From contig JAGASY010000038.1 of assembly GCA_017621515.1 (NCBI GenBank), forward strand, positions 1 to 43,798: DNA of 43,798 nucleotides, read 5' to 3'. Shown here one piece after another: positions 1-8,927 of the stretch; within the stretch, counting starts at the first letter, position 1, and each line of letters opens with the position of its first letter. The stretch comes from Bacteroidaceae bacterium (GTDB lineage: Bacteria > Bacteroidota > Bacteroidia > Bacteroidales > Bacteroidaceae). The notes below the pieces were generated by a model that saw only the letters and a list, made by a program, of their open reading frames with translations, was not told where the DNA came from and did not search any database. Both the position numbers and the translations under genes were made by a program.

Positions 1-243
1 TCATAACACATTAATAATCAGTAGATTACTAAAACACTCGGAAATTTCAAAAAATTGCGTCCGGCGCGATTTTTTGAGTGTTTTTAAAAATTTTGTATTT
101 AATTGATTATCAACTATTTATCTCAATAGCAAGATTTTCGTCTTTTCATCGTTGACAAAAAATCGCTCGAAGTGTTAAATTTTCATTTCGGGCGAAAATA
201 TCATTTTGTCAAATCAGAAAAGTTGTTTTTTGCTGTTTTAAGT
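1..243 (+). repeat. Dispersed intergenic element, copy 0 (3' part only, cut by window edge)
   Basis: This stretch matches the last third of the roughly 820-bp element seen complete at 7052-7872, 15089-15908 and 28704-29523. Shared landmarks, in the same order, are ATTAATAATCAGTA, TTGCGTCCGGC, TTGATTATCAA, AAGTGTTAAATTTTCATTT and CATTTTGTCAAAT. No gene is present in it. The upstream part must lie outside the window. After it, 244-341 holds a GC-richer stretch (around 246-290) with no feature I can name, ending at the stop of the Nudix gene. Confidence 0.8.
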
Positions 244-341
244 GGGAGCTTGCGACGGAGGGCATGGCGCGATAGCAACGGAGGAGTCTGTGAATGCCTC
301 CACAAACACACCTGCTTAACATACGGAGAAATATGTCGTCT

Positions 342-845
342 TTATCCGGCATATTCTTTTATTTTCTCGAACTCGCTTTCAAAGTTTGGGGTGAATATGC
401 CTTTGCTGATATTCTGTTCGATTTCTTCCATGCTCCAGAAACGTCCTCCGTCGAGTTCTTCGCTCGGGGTGACGGGACCGTCATATATAGTTTTGTGTAC
501 AAACACAAGTTCGCGTTCACGGTCGGACTCGAACACATATTGCAAAAGACGTTCAGGAGTGAAGTCTGTGATGCCAAGCTCCTCACGCACTTCTCTTCGT
601 AGTGCCTGCTCCACATTCTCTCCGAGATCTACGTGTCCTCCTACGGCAGTGTCCCATTTCCCCGGTTGTATGTCTTTCCATTCGGGACGCTTTTGCAGAT
701 ACAACTCTCCCTTGGAGTTGAACACGTGAAGATGCACCACGGGATGCAGCATCTTGCTGCCGTTGTGGCATTCGCCTCTTGTCGCTGATCCTGTGATGTT
801 GCCTTCTTCATCTACGATAGGGAACATTTCTTCTTTGTTGTCCAT
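342..845 (-). CDS. Nudix hydrolase (IPP isomerase-like subgroup)
   Basis: This is a Nudix-fold pyrophosphohydrolase acting on an unidentified substrate, probably a nucleoside diphosphate-linked compound, in the cytoplasm. The Nudix box is clear: GGHVDLGENVEQALRREVRE followed by ELGI, with the metal-binding Glu residues intact. The N-terminal part (MFPIVDEEGNITGSATR, then VVHLHVFNSKGELYLQKRP) resembles the Nudix subgroup related to isopentenyl-diphosphate isomerase, but that subgroup is functionally diverse, so no specific reaction is proposed. I chose the ATG at 845 (167 aa) because an AGGA-type ribosome site precedes it and because the promoter -7 element at 889-896 would leave almost no leader for the alternative ATG at 875 (177 aa). 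The gene stands alone, divergent from the GNAT-like gene. Confidence 0.88.
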   Translation of the reverse strand: MDNKEEMFPIVDEEGNITGSATRGECHNGSKMLHPVVHLHVFNSKGELYLQKRPEWKDIQPGKWDTAVGGHVDLGENVEQALRREVREELGITDFTPERLLQYVFESDRERELVFVHKTIYDGPVTPSEELDGGRFWSMEEIEQNISKGIFTPNFESEFEKIKEYAG

Positions 846-888
846 TCTTTTCCTGTTTTTATTGGTCTGTTTCATGATTTTCTCGGTG

Positions 889-896
889 CAAATTTA
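889..896 (-). promoter_or_regulatory. Promoter -7 element of the Nudix gene
   Basis: The minus strand reads TAAATTTG, matching the Bacteroidetes -7 consensus TAnnTTTG. A partial -33 element (GTTG against TTTG) lies 20 bases upstream. It sits just before the Nudix gene and favours the start at 845. Confidence 0.55.
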
Positions 897-1049
897 CATG
901 ATTTTTGTTTGTTCGTCAACTAATTGTCCTATTAGAAGCTTTCCTGAGAATTTGCTTAATTTCAAATGGATTTTGAAATAGCTTTTCTATATTTACGTGC
1001 AAAATTCGTTAATAACAAACCAACAGCAGGAAAAGACATGTATTTTTTG

Positions 1050-1057
1050 TATATTTG
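1050..1057 (+). promoter_or_regulatory. Promoter -7 element upstream of the GNAT-parE run
   Basis: TATATTTG matches the Bacteroidetes -7 consensus TAnnTTTG and lies 26 bases before the start of the GNAT-like gene. I see no good -33 TTTG at the expected distance. Confidence 0.5.
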
Positions 1058-1082
1058 CCGATTATAAATTGCATAAAAACTT

Positions 1083-2219
1083 ATGGCAGATATTATTATC
1101 AAGCAAGTGGAAACGAAGAAGGAGCTGAAGAAGTTCATCCGTTTCAACTACGAACTTTATAAAGATAATCCGTATTCGGTTCCTGACTTATATGAAGATA
1201 TGCTCAATACGTTCAGCGAGAAGAATGCTGCAATGGAATTTTGTGATGCAGTGTATTTCCTTGCATATAAGGATGGGAAAGTGGCAGGACGTGTGGCTGG
1301 TATCATCAACAGGAAAGCCAACAAGACATGGAATCTGAATGCGGTACGGTTCGGCTGGATTGACTTCATCGACGACGAGGAAGTGAGTGCTAAACTCATT
1401 GAGGCTGTTGAAGAGTGGGGACGTGGAAAAGGGATGACGGAGATTCAGGGACCGCTTGGCTTTACGGATTTGGATGCGGAAGGTATGCTGATAGAGGGAT
1501 TTGAAGAGCTGAGTACTATGGCAACCATCTATAACTATCCTTATTATCAGAGGCACATTGAGCGTCTGGGATTTGAGAAAGAGGCTGACTGGATTGAGAT
1601 GCTGCTTACGGTTCCGCGCGAGACCGGACTTCCGGAACGTCTCAAGCGCATTGCTGAGATTGTGATAAAGAAGTATGACTTGAGGATAAAGAAATATACT
1701 TCGGCAAAGAAGATTGCCGCTGATTACGGACAGGAGATTTTCCAGCTTATCAATGAAGCATTTAAGCCGCTGTTCGGTTATTCTGAACTTTCGCAGCGGC
1801 AGATTGACCAGTATGTGAAGATGTATCTGCCTGTGCTCGACCTTAAACTTGTATCGCTCATTACGGAGGCAAACGGAAGGCTTATCGGGGTGGGTATCTC
1901 GATGCCTTCGCTTTCGCGCGCATTGCAGAAGGCAAAAGGAAAATTATTTCCTTTCGGCTGGTGGCATTTGTTGAAGACTTTGAAACTGAAGAAGCCTAAA
2001 CTGCTCGACTTGATGCTTGTTGCCATCAAACCGGAATATCAGGGAAAGGGAGTCAATTCGATATTGTTCTATGACCTTCTGCCGATATACATAGAAGAAG
2101 GGTATGAATATGTGGAAACGAATGTCGAACTTGAATCCAACGAGAAGGTGCAGCAGCAGTGGATTTATTTTGAACGCAGGCAGCATAAGCGCAGACGTTG
2201 TTTCAAGAAGAAACTTTAA
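1083..2219 (+). CDS. GNAT-like acyltransferase family protein
   Basis: This 378-residue cytoplasmic protein looks like a member of the Bacteroidetes family usually annotated as N-acetyltransferase or hypothetical. The N-terminus (IIKQVETKKELKKFIRFNYE, then LYKDNPYSVPDL) and the central segment EIQGPLGFTDLDAEGMLIEG are what I recognise of the family. The C-terminal half (about residues 280-365) has a GNAT-like arrangement with LMLVAIKPEYQGKGVNSILF, where the Gln/Gly-x-Gly-x segment resembles the acetyl-CoA pyrophosphate loop. The acceptor substrate is unknown. Only 10 bases separate it from parE, so the two are probably co-transcribed. It ends in a strongly basic tail (RRQHKRRRCFKKKL). Confidence 0.75.
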   Translation: MADIIIKQVETKKELKKFIRFNYELYKDNPYSVPDLYEDMLNTFSEKNAAMEFCDAVYFLAYKDGKVAGRVAGIINRKANKTWNLNAVRFGWIDFIDDEEVSAKLIEAVEEWGRGKGMTEIQGPLGFTDLDAEGMLIEGFEELSTMATIYNYPYYQRHIERLGFEKEADWIEMLLTVPRETGLPERLKRIAEIVIKKYDLRIKKYTSAKKIAADYGQEIFQLINEAFKPLFGYSELSQRQIDQYVKMYLPVLDLKLVSLITEANGRLIGVGISMPSLSRALQKAKGKLFPFGWWHLLKTLKLKKPKLLDLMLVAIKPEYQGKGVNSILFYDLLPIYIEEGYEYVETNVELESNEKVQQQWIYFERRQHKRRRCFKKKL

Positions 2220-2229
2220 GTGTTGATTT

Positions 2230-4194
2230 ATGGCAGAAGATATATTTGAAAAAGATAGTGCGGCAGAACAGCCTGTGGTAAACTATACGGACGACAACAT
2301 TCGTCATTTGTCGGACATGGATCATGTGCGTACACGTCCGGGTATGTATATCGGAAGGCTCGGCGACGGTTCACATGCAGAAGACGGTATATATGTCCTG
2401 CTCAAGGAGATTGTCGATAACTCCATCGATGAGTTTAAGATGCATGCCGGCAAACGGATTAGAATTGACATTCATGACGATTTGTCTGTTTCTGTGCGTG
2501 ACTATGGTCGCGGTATTCCGCAGGGCAAAATGATTGAGGCAGTCAGTATGCTTAACACCGGAGGTAAGTATGACTCGAAAGCTTTCAAGAAAAGTGTGGG
2601 TCTGAACGGTGTAGGTACGAAAGCGGTCAATGCACTTAGCAGCCAGTTTGAGGTGAAGAGCTTCCGTGACGGTAAAGTGCGTAGTGCTGTGTTTGCCAGA
2701 GGAATATTGCAGACGGACTCGATGGAGGATACGGAGGAGGAGACCGGTACATACATCTACTTCAAGCCAGACGACACGCTGTTTCTCAACTACAAGTTCA
2801 GGAGTGAATTTGTGGAGACCATGTTGCGCAATTACACCTATCTTAACACCGGACTTGAGATATATTACAACGGCAAGCGCATCGTGTCGCGGAATGGTCT
2901 GAAGGATTTGCTTACCGACACGATGACCACTCAGCCGCTATATCCGATTGTGCATCTGAAGGGCGAGGATATAGAGATTGCTTTTACGCATACGAACCAG
3001 CAGTATGGTGAGGAATATCATTCGTTTGTGAACGGTCAGCACACTATACAGGGCGGTACGCATCAGAGCGCGTTCAAGGAGCATATTGCAAGAACGATAA
3101 AGGAATTTTATGGCAAGAATTATGAATATGGAGATATTCGCAATGGTCTTGTAGCAGCAATAGCCATCAATGTGGAGGAACCGCAGTTTGAGAGTCAGAC
3201 GAAAATCAAGTTAGGCTCACTGACAATGGAACCTAACGGAGGAATCAGTGTCAATAAGTTTGTCGGCGATTTTGTCAAGAACGAAGTAGATAACTATCTG
3301 CACAAGAATGCTGAAATTGCTGAAATCATACAGCAGAAGATTCAGGACAGTGAGCGTGACCGAAAAGCAATAGCCGGTGTGACGAAGCTTGCGCGTGAGC
3401 GTGCGAAGAAGGCTAATCTTCATAACCGCAAGTTGCGTGACTGCCGTATTCACCTGAATGATGCAAAAGGAGACAAGAAGGAAGACAGCTGTATATTTAT
3501 CACAGAGGGAGATTCTGCCAGCGGAAGTATCACGAAGAGCCGTGATGTGAACACTCAGGCTGTCTTTTCTCTTCGGGGAAAGCCGCTCAACTCTTATGGA
3601 CTGACCAAGAAGGTGGTCTATGAGAATGAGGAGTTCAACTTGCTTCAGGCTGCACTGAACATCGAAGACGGAATTGACGGACTGCGTTATAACAAGGTGA
3701 TTGTGGCAACGGATGCCGATGTCGATGGTATGCACATACGATTGCTGATGATTACGTTCTTCTTGCAGTTCTTCCCTGAGCTGATAAAGAAAGGTCATGT
3801 GCATATATTGCAGACTCCGTTGTTCCGCGTGAGAAACCGTAAGAAGCGTATCCGAAAAGAGGCACTCAAACAGCTCTCGGAGGAGGATAAGGAGCCGAAA
3901 GGCGATTTTGTTACTTTGTATTGTTATAACGAGGAGGAACGTCTGAAGGCAATAGAACTTTTGGGCCCAGACCCGGAAATTACGCGGTTCAAAGGTCTTG
4001 GAGAAATCTCGCCTGACGAGTTCAAGAACTTTATTGGTCCGGATATTCGTCTGGAGCAGGTTACATTAAGAAAGACTGATCAGGTGAAGGAGCTTCTTGA
4101 GTATTACATGGGAAAGAATACGATGGAAAGGCAGAACTTCATCATCAATAATCTTGTTATCGAGGAAGACAGACCGGAAGAAGAGGCTGTCTGA
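2230..4194 (+). CDS. parE: DNA topoisomerase IV subunit B (ParE)
   Basis: This is the ATPase subunit of the type IIA topoisomerase that decatenates replicated chromosomes, working with ParC (not in this window). The GHKL ATPase domain comes first: [10 protein letters not shown] with the Mg-binding Asn near residue 60, GRGIPQG, and the ATP-lid motif [13 protein letters not shown]. The transducer domain follows. The TOPRIM domain starts near residue 421 ([17 protein letters not shown]) and carries the DxD metal motif in [13 protein letters not shown] (about residues 492-504). The C-terminal FKGLGE segment is present. At 654 residues it is shorter than GyrB and lacks the long GyrB insertion, which supports ParE over GyrB. 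It overlaps nothing and follows the GNAT-like gene by 10 bases. Confidence 0.92.
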   Translation: MAEDIFEKDSAAEQPVVNYTDDNIRHLSDMDHVRTRPGMYIGRLGDGSHAEDGIYVLLKEIVDNSIDEFKMHAGKRIRIDIHDDLSVSVRDYGRGIPQGKMIEAVSMLNTGGKYDSKAFKKSVGLNGVGTKAVNALSSQFEVKSFRDGKVRSAVFARGILQTDSMEDTEEETGTYIYFKPDDTLFLNYKFRSEFVETMLRNYTYLNTGLEIYYNGKRIVSRNGLKDLLTDTMTTQPLYPIVHLKGEDIEIAFTHTNQQYGEEYHSFVNGQHTIQGGTHQSAFKEHIARTIKEFYGKNYEYGDIRNGLVAAIAINVEEPQFESQTKIKLGSLTMEPNGGISVNKFVGDFVKNEVDNYLHKNAEIAEIIQQKIQDSERDRKAIAGVTKLARERAKKANLHNRKLRDCRIHLNDAKGDKKEDSCIFITEGDSASGSITKSRDVNTQAVFSLRGKPLNSYGLTKKVVYENEEFNLLQAALNIEDGIDGLRYNKVIVATDADVDGMHIRLLMITFFLQFFPELIKKGHVHILQTPLFRVRNRKKRIRKEALKQLSEEDKEPKGDFVTLYCYNEEERLKAIELLGPDPEITRFKGLGEISPDEFKNFIGPDIRLEQVTLRKTDQVKELLEYYMGKNTMERQNFIINNLVIEEDRPEEEAV

Positions 4195-4288
4195 TTGGAA
4201 AGAATGGGTGGCGGATTCACCGTGTTGTGGGAAACAATGTGGTGTTTCTGTCCACTCTTTTATTTGTTTATTCGTCAACGGAAGAAAA

Positions 4289-4750
4289 ATGAGAAAAGCT
4301 CTTTTTGCAGGCAGTTTCGACCCTTTCACATTGGGGCATCAGTCGATAGTGGATCGTGCTTTGGCGATTGCCGATGAGGTTGTGATTGGTATAGGAATAA
4401 ATGCGGGGAAGAAAAGCATGTTCAGTGTGGAACAACGGATAGAAATGATAGAGTCTCTATATGGCAATGAGCCGCGAGTGTCGGTGGTGTCCTACAATGG
4501 ACTTACTACAGACTTTGCCCGCAGTGTTGGAGCTTCGTTTCTTGTGCGTGGAGTACGTTCATCGACGGACTTTGAGTTTGAAAAGAATATCGCAGATGTG
4601 AACCGTAAGCTTACAGGACTTGAAACTGTTCTGTTTATTACTGAGAACATATATTCTTGCATAAGTTCAAGTATAGTTCGTGAACTGTTGAGCTATGGAA
4701 AGGATGTGTCTGAATTTGTACCTCTGGGGATGAATCTGAAGAAATTTTAG
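4289..4750 (+). CDS. coaD: Phosphopantetheine adenylyltransferase (CoaD)
   Basis: CoaD transfers AMP from ATP to 4'-phosphopantetheine to give dephospho-CoA, the penultimate step of coenzyme A synthesis. At 153 residues it has the usual length. The nucleotidyltransferase signature GSFDPFTLGH is near the N-terminus, with KSMFSVEQRIEMI and LVRGVRSSTDFEFE in the middle and the C-terminal ISSSIVRELL motif. The frame is open further upstream (from 4097, overlapping parE), but MRKALFAGSFDP at 4289 is the family's start and follows a purine-rich stretch. The 94-base gap after parE and the leader just before this gene resemble the leader of the following protease gene. Confidence 0.95.
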   Translation: MRKALFAGSFDPFTLGHQSIVDRALAIADEVVIGIGINAGKKSMFSVEQRIEMIESLYGNEPRVSVVSYNGLTTDFARSVGASFLVRGVRSSTDFEFEKNIADVNRKLTGLETVLFITENIYSCISSSIVRELLSYGKDVSEFVPLGMNLKKF

Positions 4751-4762
4751 TTGTGCAGGGGC

Positions 4763-4790
4763 GACAGCCGGAAGGCTGTCAGCCTGTTTT
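4763..4790 (+). terminator. Hairpin with T-run between coaD and the S41 protease gene
   Basis: GACAGCC (4763-4769), a GGAA loop and GGCTGTC (4774-4780) form a perfect 7-bp stem, followed a few bases later by a run of seven or more T residues. It looks like an intrinsic terminator or attenuator placed inside an otherwise close-packed gene run, so it may lower protease expression relative to coaD. Confidence 0.6.
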
Positions 4791-4819
4791 TTTATTTACT
4801 CGTCAATAAAGATAAAGAC

Positions 4820-6412
4820 ATGATATTGAGAAAATGTATTTTTGCGCTTTTGATGGCTGCTTTGTGTGTGCAGACTGTTCATGCGCAACAGCCTACGGAA
4901 GAGCAGAAAAAGGTATTTGCGGAAAGTCCGTTGCATAAGTTGCAATTTGCAGAGTTTGCTGTGTATAGATTGTATGTAGATAGCATCAATGAGGGCCGTC
5001 TTGTGGAAGATGCCATTAATGGAATGCTGAAGAATCTTGATCCTCATTCAACTTATACTGCTGCAAAGGATGTCAAGAAGCTTACAGAATCATTGCAAGG
5101 CAGTTTTGAGGGCATCGGAGTGCAGTATAATATGATAGAGGACACTCTGACTGTCATACAGCCTGTAAGCGGAGGTCCTTCGGAAAAGAAGGGAATCATT
5201 GCCGGCGACCGTATTGTGCTGGTCAATGATACTGCCATTGCTGGTGTCAAGATGGCACAGGAAGAGATTATGCGACGTTTGAGAGGACCTAAGGGTAGTA
5301 AGGTGAAGCTGGGCATTGTCAGGCGCGGTGTGAAAGGAATACAGGATTTTGTGATAATACGCGACAAGATACCGGTATTCTCGATTGATGCAGTGTATAT
5401 GGTGGATGCCGTGACAGGCTATATCCGCATTAATAACTTCGGAGCAACGACATACAAAGAGTTCATGACAGCGATGAACAAGCTGCATGAGCAGGGTATG
5501 CAGAATCTTGTTCTGGATCTTCAGGGAAATGGCGGAGGATATTTGCAGGCAGCTGTAGATATAGCCAACGAGTTTCTTGAAGCTGGGGATATGATTGTGT
5601 TTACTGACGGACGTGCAACCGGAAGACGGGAATACCATGCCGATGGCAAAGGTCACTTCAAGTCGGGAAAGGTGGTTGTGCTTGTAGATGGATACACGGC
5701 TTCCGCTTCTGAGATCGTCAGTGGAGCGATACAGGATAATGACCGTGGTACGATTGTCGGAAGACGTACATTCGGCAAAGGGCTTGTGCAGCGTCCTATA
5801 GATTTGCCTGACGGCTCGATGATACGGTTGACCGTAGCTCATTATTATTCACCGTCGGGGCGTTGTATTCAGAAACCGTACAAGAAGGGAGACCGCAAGG
5901 ATTACGACAACGACATGCTTGAACGTTTGAACAGTGGTGAGCTGACAAACGCAGACAGCATTCACTTTGCCGATTCTCTGAAATATACTACTTTGAAGTT
6001 GCATCGGACTGTGTATGGAGGAGGGGGCATCATGCCGGATGTCTATGTGCCGCTTGATACGACCCAATACACGAAACTGCATAGGGAAATGTCGGCTAAA
6101 AGCTGTATTATAAATACCACTCTGAAATATATCGACAAGAACAGGAAGAAGTTGAAGAAGGAATATCCGGACTTTGCTGCATTTAAGGCTAATTTTGAGA
6201 TTCCTGAGGCTATGATTGATATTCTGCTCGATCATGCCAAGAAAGCGAAGGTGGAATATGATGATACTGCTTTGAAGGAGGCTCTTCCGCTTGTGAAACT
6301 CCAGCTCAAGGCTCTGCTTGCCAGAGATTTGTGGGAGATAAGCGAATATTATCAGATAATGAATACAAGCAGTGATATTTATCGTAAAGGACTTAAAGTT
6401 TTAGACGAATGA
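4820..6412 (+). CDS. S41 family C-terminal processing protease
   Basis: This is an exported serine protease of the tail-specific/CtpA family (530 aa), expected to act in the periplasm. The signal peptide is MILRKCIFALLMAALCVQTV followed by HAQQ. A PDZ domain spans about residues 85-170 (SFEGIGVQYNMIEDTLTVIQ). The catalytic domain has NLVLDLQGNGGGYLQAA and the Ser/Lys dyad: Ser295 in GYTASASEIV and Lys320 in RRTFGKGLVQ, 25 residues apart as in the family. A C-terminal helical extension of about 170 residues completes it. The frame is open from a TTG at 4751, but the ATG at 4820 places the signal peptide correctly. Its last four bases overlap the ybeY start (ATGA), so the two are translationally coupled. 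Confidence 0.92.
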   Translation: MILRKCIFALLMAALCVQTVHAQQPTEEQKKVFAESPLHKLQFAEFAVYRLYVDSINEGRLVEDAINGMLKNLDPHSTYTAAKDVKKLTESLQGSFEGIGVQYNMIEDTLTVIQPVSGGPSEKKGIIAGDRIVLVNDTAIAGVKMAQEEIMRRLRGPKGSKVKLGIVRRGVKGIQDFVIIRDKIPVFSIDAVYMVDAVTGYIRINNFGATTYKEFMTAMNKLHEQGMQNLVLDLQGNGGGYLQAAVDIANEFLEAGDMIVFTDGRATGRREYHADGKGHFKSGKVVVLVDGYTASASEIVSGAIQDNDRGTIVGRRTFGKGLVQRPIDLPDGSMIRLTVAHYYSPSGRCIQKPYKKGDRKDYDNDMLERLNSGELTNADSIHFADSLKYTTLKLHRTVYGGGGIMPDVYVPLDTTQYTKLHREMSAKSCIINTTLKYIDKNRKKLKKEYPDFAAFKANFEIPEAMIDILLDHAKKAKVEYDDTALKEALPLVKLQLKALLARDLWEISEYYQIMNTSSDIYRKGLKVLDE

Positions 6413-6825
6413 TAACATATAATTGTGAAGGCATCAGTATGCCGAAGATAAAGAAACGTGATACGAATGCGTGGATAAAGTCTGTGGCTGAAAGCTATGG
6501 GAAGAAAGTGGGTGACATTGCCTATATTTTTTGCGATGACGAGAAGATTCTGGAAGTGAACCGTCAGTATCTTCAGCATGATTACTACACGGATATTATC
6601 ACTTTTGACTATTGTGAAGGCAATGTGATAAGTGGAGACTTGTTTATAAGTCTTGACACAGTGCGCTCAAATTCGGAAGAGCAGAAGACTACATACGAAG
6701 AAGAGTTGCACCGTGTGATTATACATGGCATACTTCATCTTTGTGGCATTAATGACAAAGGACCCGGAGAGCGTGAAGTGATGGAAGCTGCGGAGAACAA
6801 GGCTTTGAGCATGATACAGCTTTGA
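6409..6825 (+). CDS. ybeY: Endoribonuclease / rRNA maturation factor YbeY
   Basis: YbeY is a small metalloprotein needed for 16S rRNA 3'-end maturation and ribosome quality control in the cytoplasm. The protein is 138 residues, typical for the family. The metal-binding signature appears as HRVIIHGILHLCGINDK; the first two His ligands are present, while the position of the third His in the usual HGxLHxxGxDH pattern is not His, a variation I associate with Bacteroidetes homologues. The segment YTDIITFDY, also typical, precedes it. The start overlaps the protease stop by four bases. A strong terminator follows within 20 bases. Confidence 0.93.
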   Translation: MITYNCEGISMPKIKKRDTNAWIKSVAESYGKKVGDIAYIFCDDEKILEVNRQYLQHDYYTDIITFDYCEGNVISGDLFISLDTVRSNSEEQKTTYEEELHRVIIHGILHLCGINDKGPGEREVMEAAENKALSMIQL

Positions 6826-6840
6826 AAGAAAGCATGGTGA

Positions 6841-6923
6841 GTGTTTGTAGGGTTTTGACGGCTAAAGACAATATTTTGATTGTAAGCTGATGTCAGAACT
6901 CTACAAACACTTTCTTTTTTTAT
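6841..6923 (+). terminator. Long intrinsic terminator after ybeY
   Basis: An 18-bp stem (6841-6858 with 6893-6910, two G-T wobbles) encloses further nested stems (ACAAT/ATTGT) and is followed by TTTCTTTTTTT. It closes the parE-coaD-protease-ybeY run. The stem is unusually long. The remaining sequence up to 7051 shows nothing I can name. Confidence 0.85.
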
Positions 6924-7051
6924 TGATAGTCCATTCAATTTTGAATTGGCAATTATGTGGCAATCGCTGCACATCCAGTCCATTCTTTCCCATAGTTTTC
7001 AATTCAGAACAAGCACAGGTGTTGATGGTCTTGTTCGCTATAGATTTGCAG

Positions 7052-7872
7052 TTCCATAAAAAAATTTTGACTTCGTTTTTTAGGGGTATGTTTGATTTTG
7101 GCAAAATGATAGCAAATCTTGGTGTACAGAATCACATTTTGCTTATTTGTGTATAAATGCTTCCTTTTTGATTTTGTCAAATGTTAAAATTCCAAGCCCT
7201 CTGGAACGCTTCAAAATGAGGCTCACCGAACTTTTCTCGAAGAATGGGGATTCTTTGCGCATTTCATGAGGTCTTCAGAATTTGTGAAATAGTGTTTCGT
7301 TTTGGAACAATTCTTTTACATTTATTTATCTTCGGCGAAGAGTTTTTGAAAAAACACTACTAAGTTTTTAAAATTCCAGCGCACTGTCGTCATATTTTCA
7401 GCGCACTGTAATTTTATTTGCAGTGCGCTACAATTTTATTTTCTGTGCGCTGAAAATATGACGACAGCGCGCTGAAAATAAAAACGCGCCGTTCTTTAAA
7501 ATAAGAGACTGTGGAGACCGGACAAAATGTTAAGACGTGTATAATCCCCTGCTTTAGAAGAGGAGGTGAACAAAGACTTAAAAGTGAGTGATTCTAATGT
7601 GGTGTTTGAGGACGAAAATGAAGCGCTTTGGGGTAAAATGCTAATAATCAGATAATTATCAGAATACTCAAAGTACCCAAAAAATTGCGTCTGACACGTT
7701 TTTTTTGAGTATTTCGAGAAAAATTGTATTCTATTGATTATCAATTGATTATCTTTGAACAAAATTTTTCGTCTCTTTCCCGTCGGCAAAAAAAATGCTC
7801 CAAGTGTTAAATTTGCATTTTGAGTGAAAATATCATTTTGTCAAATCGAAAAATGCTGTTTTAGCGTGCTTT
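7052..7872 (+). repeat. Dispersed intergenic element, copy 1 (full length)
   Basis: This is a full copy of about 820 bp, between the convergent ybeY and porT-like genes. Shared landmarks in order: TTCCATAAAAAA at the left end, TTTTTGATTTTGTCAAATG (near 7165), GTGAAATAGTGTTTC (7284-7298), a palindromic core (7377-7474), ATGTTAAGACGTGTATAAT (near 7527), TTGCGTCTG, TGATTATC repeats, and CATTTTGTCAAAT near the right end. Here the core consists of two 32-base arms (7377-7408 and 7443-7474) that pair at 30 positions. No convincing ORF runs through it. The 120 bases to its right (7873-7993) hold no recognisable feature. Confidence 0.88.
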
Positions 7873-7993
7873 GGGCTGTTGTGAGCGGGTGTAGTCAATT
7901 TTTGTTTGAACAGAGAGTTTGTGAATGTACCTCTATATATTTATAAGAAGTAAAACTTAACTAAAAAATTGGCGAGCAATTGCTTTTATGATG

Positions 7994-8710
7994 TCACTCA
8001 AAATAGAAAGAGATGACAATCATTTTTGAATGAGCTTTGTCTATGGATTTTGTAAATACCTGAAGACTCTCGTCGATAAGGTCGGTACGGTCTTTTTCTA
8101 TGATATTCATCAGACCGTAGCAGAACTTTATTTCCGGAATGAACTTGAAGAACGGAAGATAGAAATCGCATCCTAATCCTATTTCAAGATAGCAGTCGAA
8201 TGGTTTCAGAAGCAGATTCTTCTGCTTCTTTATTGTAAGGTCAAGCATGGGATTTATACCGCACATCATATAAGGACGGTAGTTGTTGAATCGCTCGGCA
8301 CTGAATTTCAAATCAATAGGAAGTGATATATATGTAGATTTGATGGTTTCACGTTCTATCCGGTTGTCCGTGTGATTATGAAAAGTTGCGGTTTTGGTGC
8401 CAAAATGCATGGAAGGGATGGCCCTTGCTGCCAGATGCTTGGTGAGATAAAGCTCGCCGAGAATGCCAACACTGAATCCCGGGTCGTAATTTCCTATGTC
8501 TGTAAACCATTGATTCCCGTTCTCATCAATATATCCGTTATTTTGAAACTCCATGTCCTGAAGATGTACTCCTGCCATAAAGCCGTAATGGATACGTCGC
8601 TGGTCAATGTACGGACGATTCATAACTTTACGTACTTGTGCGGAGACAGATATGCAGGCAAATAAAAGGACTGCAAATGTTGAATATATTCTGTGATGCA
8701 ACTCTTTCAC
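7994..8710 (-). CDS. PorT-like outer-membrane beta-barrel protein
   Basis: This 238-residue exported protein has a signal peptide (IYSTFAVLLFACISVSAQ) and alternating hydrophobic strands ending in SFYFE, as expected for a small eight-stranded outer-membrane barrel. The opening of the mature part (RPYIDQRRIHYGFMAGVHLQ) resembles PorT/SprT, the type IX secretion component of Porphyromonas and Flavobacterium, and similar proteins occur in Bacteroidales generally. I cannot show that a type IX system exists here: no other component and no type IX C-terminal signal was noticed in the window. The start at 8710 puts the signal peptide slightly inside the N-terminus; later starts are not obvious. Repeat copy 1 lies downstream. 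Confidence 0.7.
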   Translation of the reverse strand: MKELHHRIYSTFAVLLFACISVSAQVRKVMNRPYIDQRRIHYGFMAGVHLQDMEFQNNGYIDENGNQWFTDIGNYDPGFSVGILGELYLTKHLAARAIPSMHFGTKTATFHNHTDNRIERETIKSTYISLPIDLKFSAERFNNYRPYMMCGINPMLDLTIKKQKNLLLKPFDCYLEIGLGCDFYLPFFKFIPEIKFCYGLMNIIEKDRTDLIDESLQVFTKSIDKAHSKMIVISFYFE

Positions 8711-8859
8711 TTCGGACTTTTTTTCTTTAATGATTACCTTAGAAGAGAATAACTCTTAAAACAAAAACGGTATAAAAGAAGTTTTATTGCCTTCTTTCTG
8801 TGCTTTCATGTTGGCGATACATAAAAAAGGGTAGGGAAGAAGAAATATGAAAAGAGAAC

Positions 8860-8891
8860 ATAAAAAAGGGCGGTCCACTATGGCCGCCCTT
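8860..8891 (-). terminator. Intrinsic terminator of the micro-ORF pair
   Basis: On the minus strand AAGGGCGG, a 10-base loop and CCGCCCTT form a perfect 8-bp GC-rich stem followed by TTTTTT. It closes the transcript carrying the two tiny ORFs at 8928-9119, possibly together with the catalase gene. Confidence 0.85.
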
Positions 8892-8927
8892 CCAATTTTG
8901 TTTATATTTGCTTTGTTAGCGTTTCCG

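Noticed and set aside
3217..3804. Long open frame (195 codons) antisense to parE
   Set aside because: It lies entirely inside the TOPRIM-containing gene, has no domain-like motif, and its codon positions are explained by parE.
5090..5842. 250-codon open frame antisense to the S41 protease gene
   Set aside because: It overlaps the PDZ and catalytic domains of a clear gene and has no recognisable features.
7994..8710. A type IX secretion locus
   Set aside because: Only a PorT-like barrel protein is present. No other component or type IX C-terminal signal was seen in the window.
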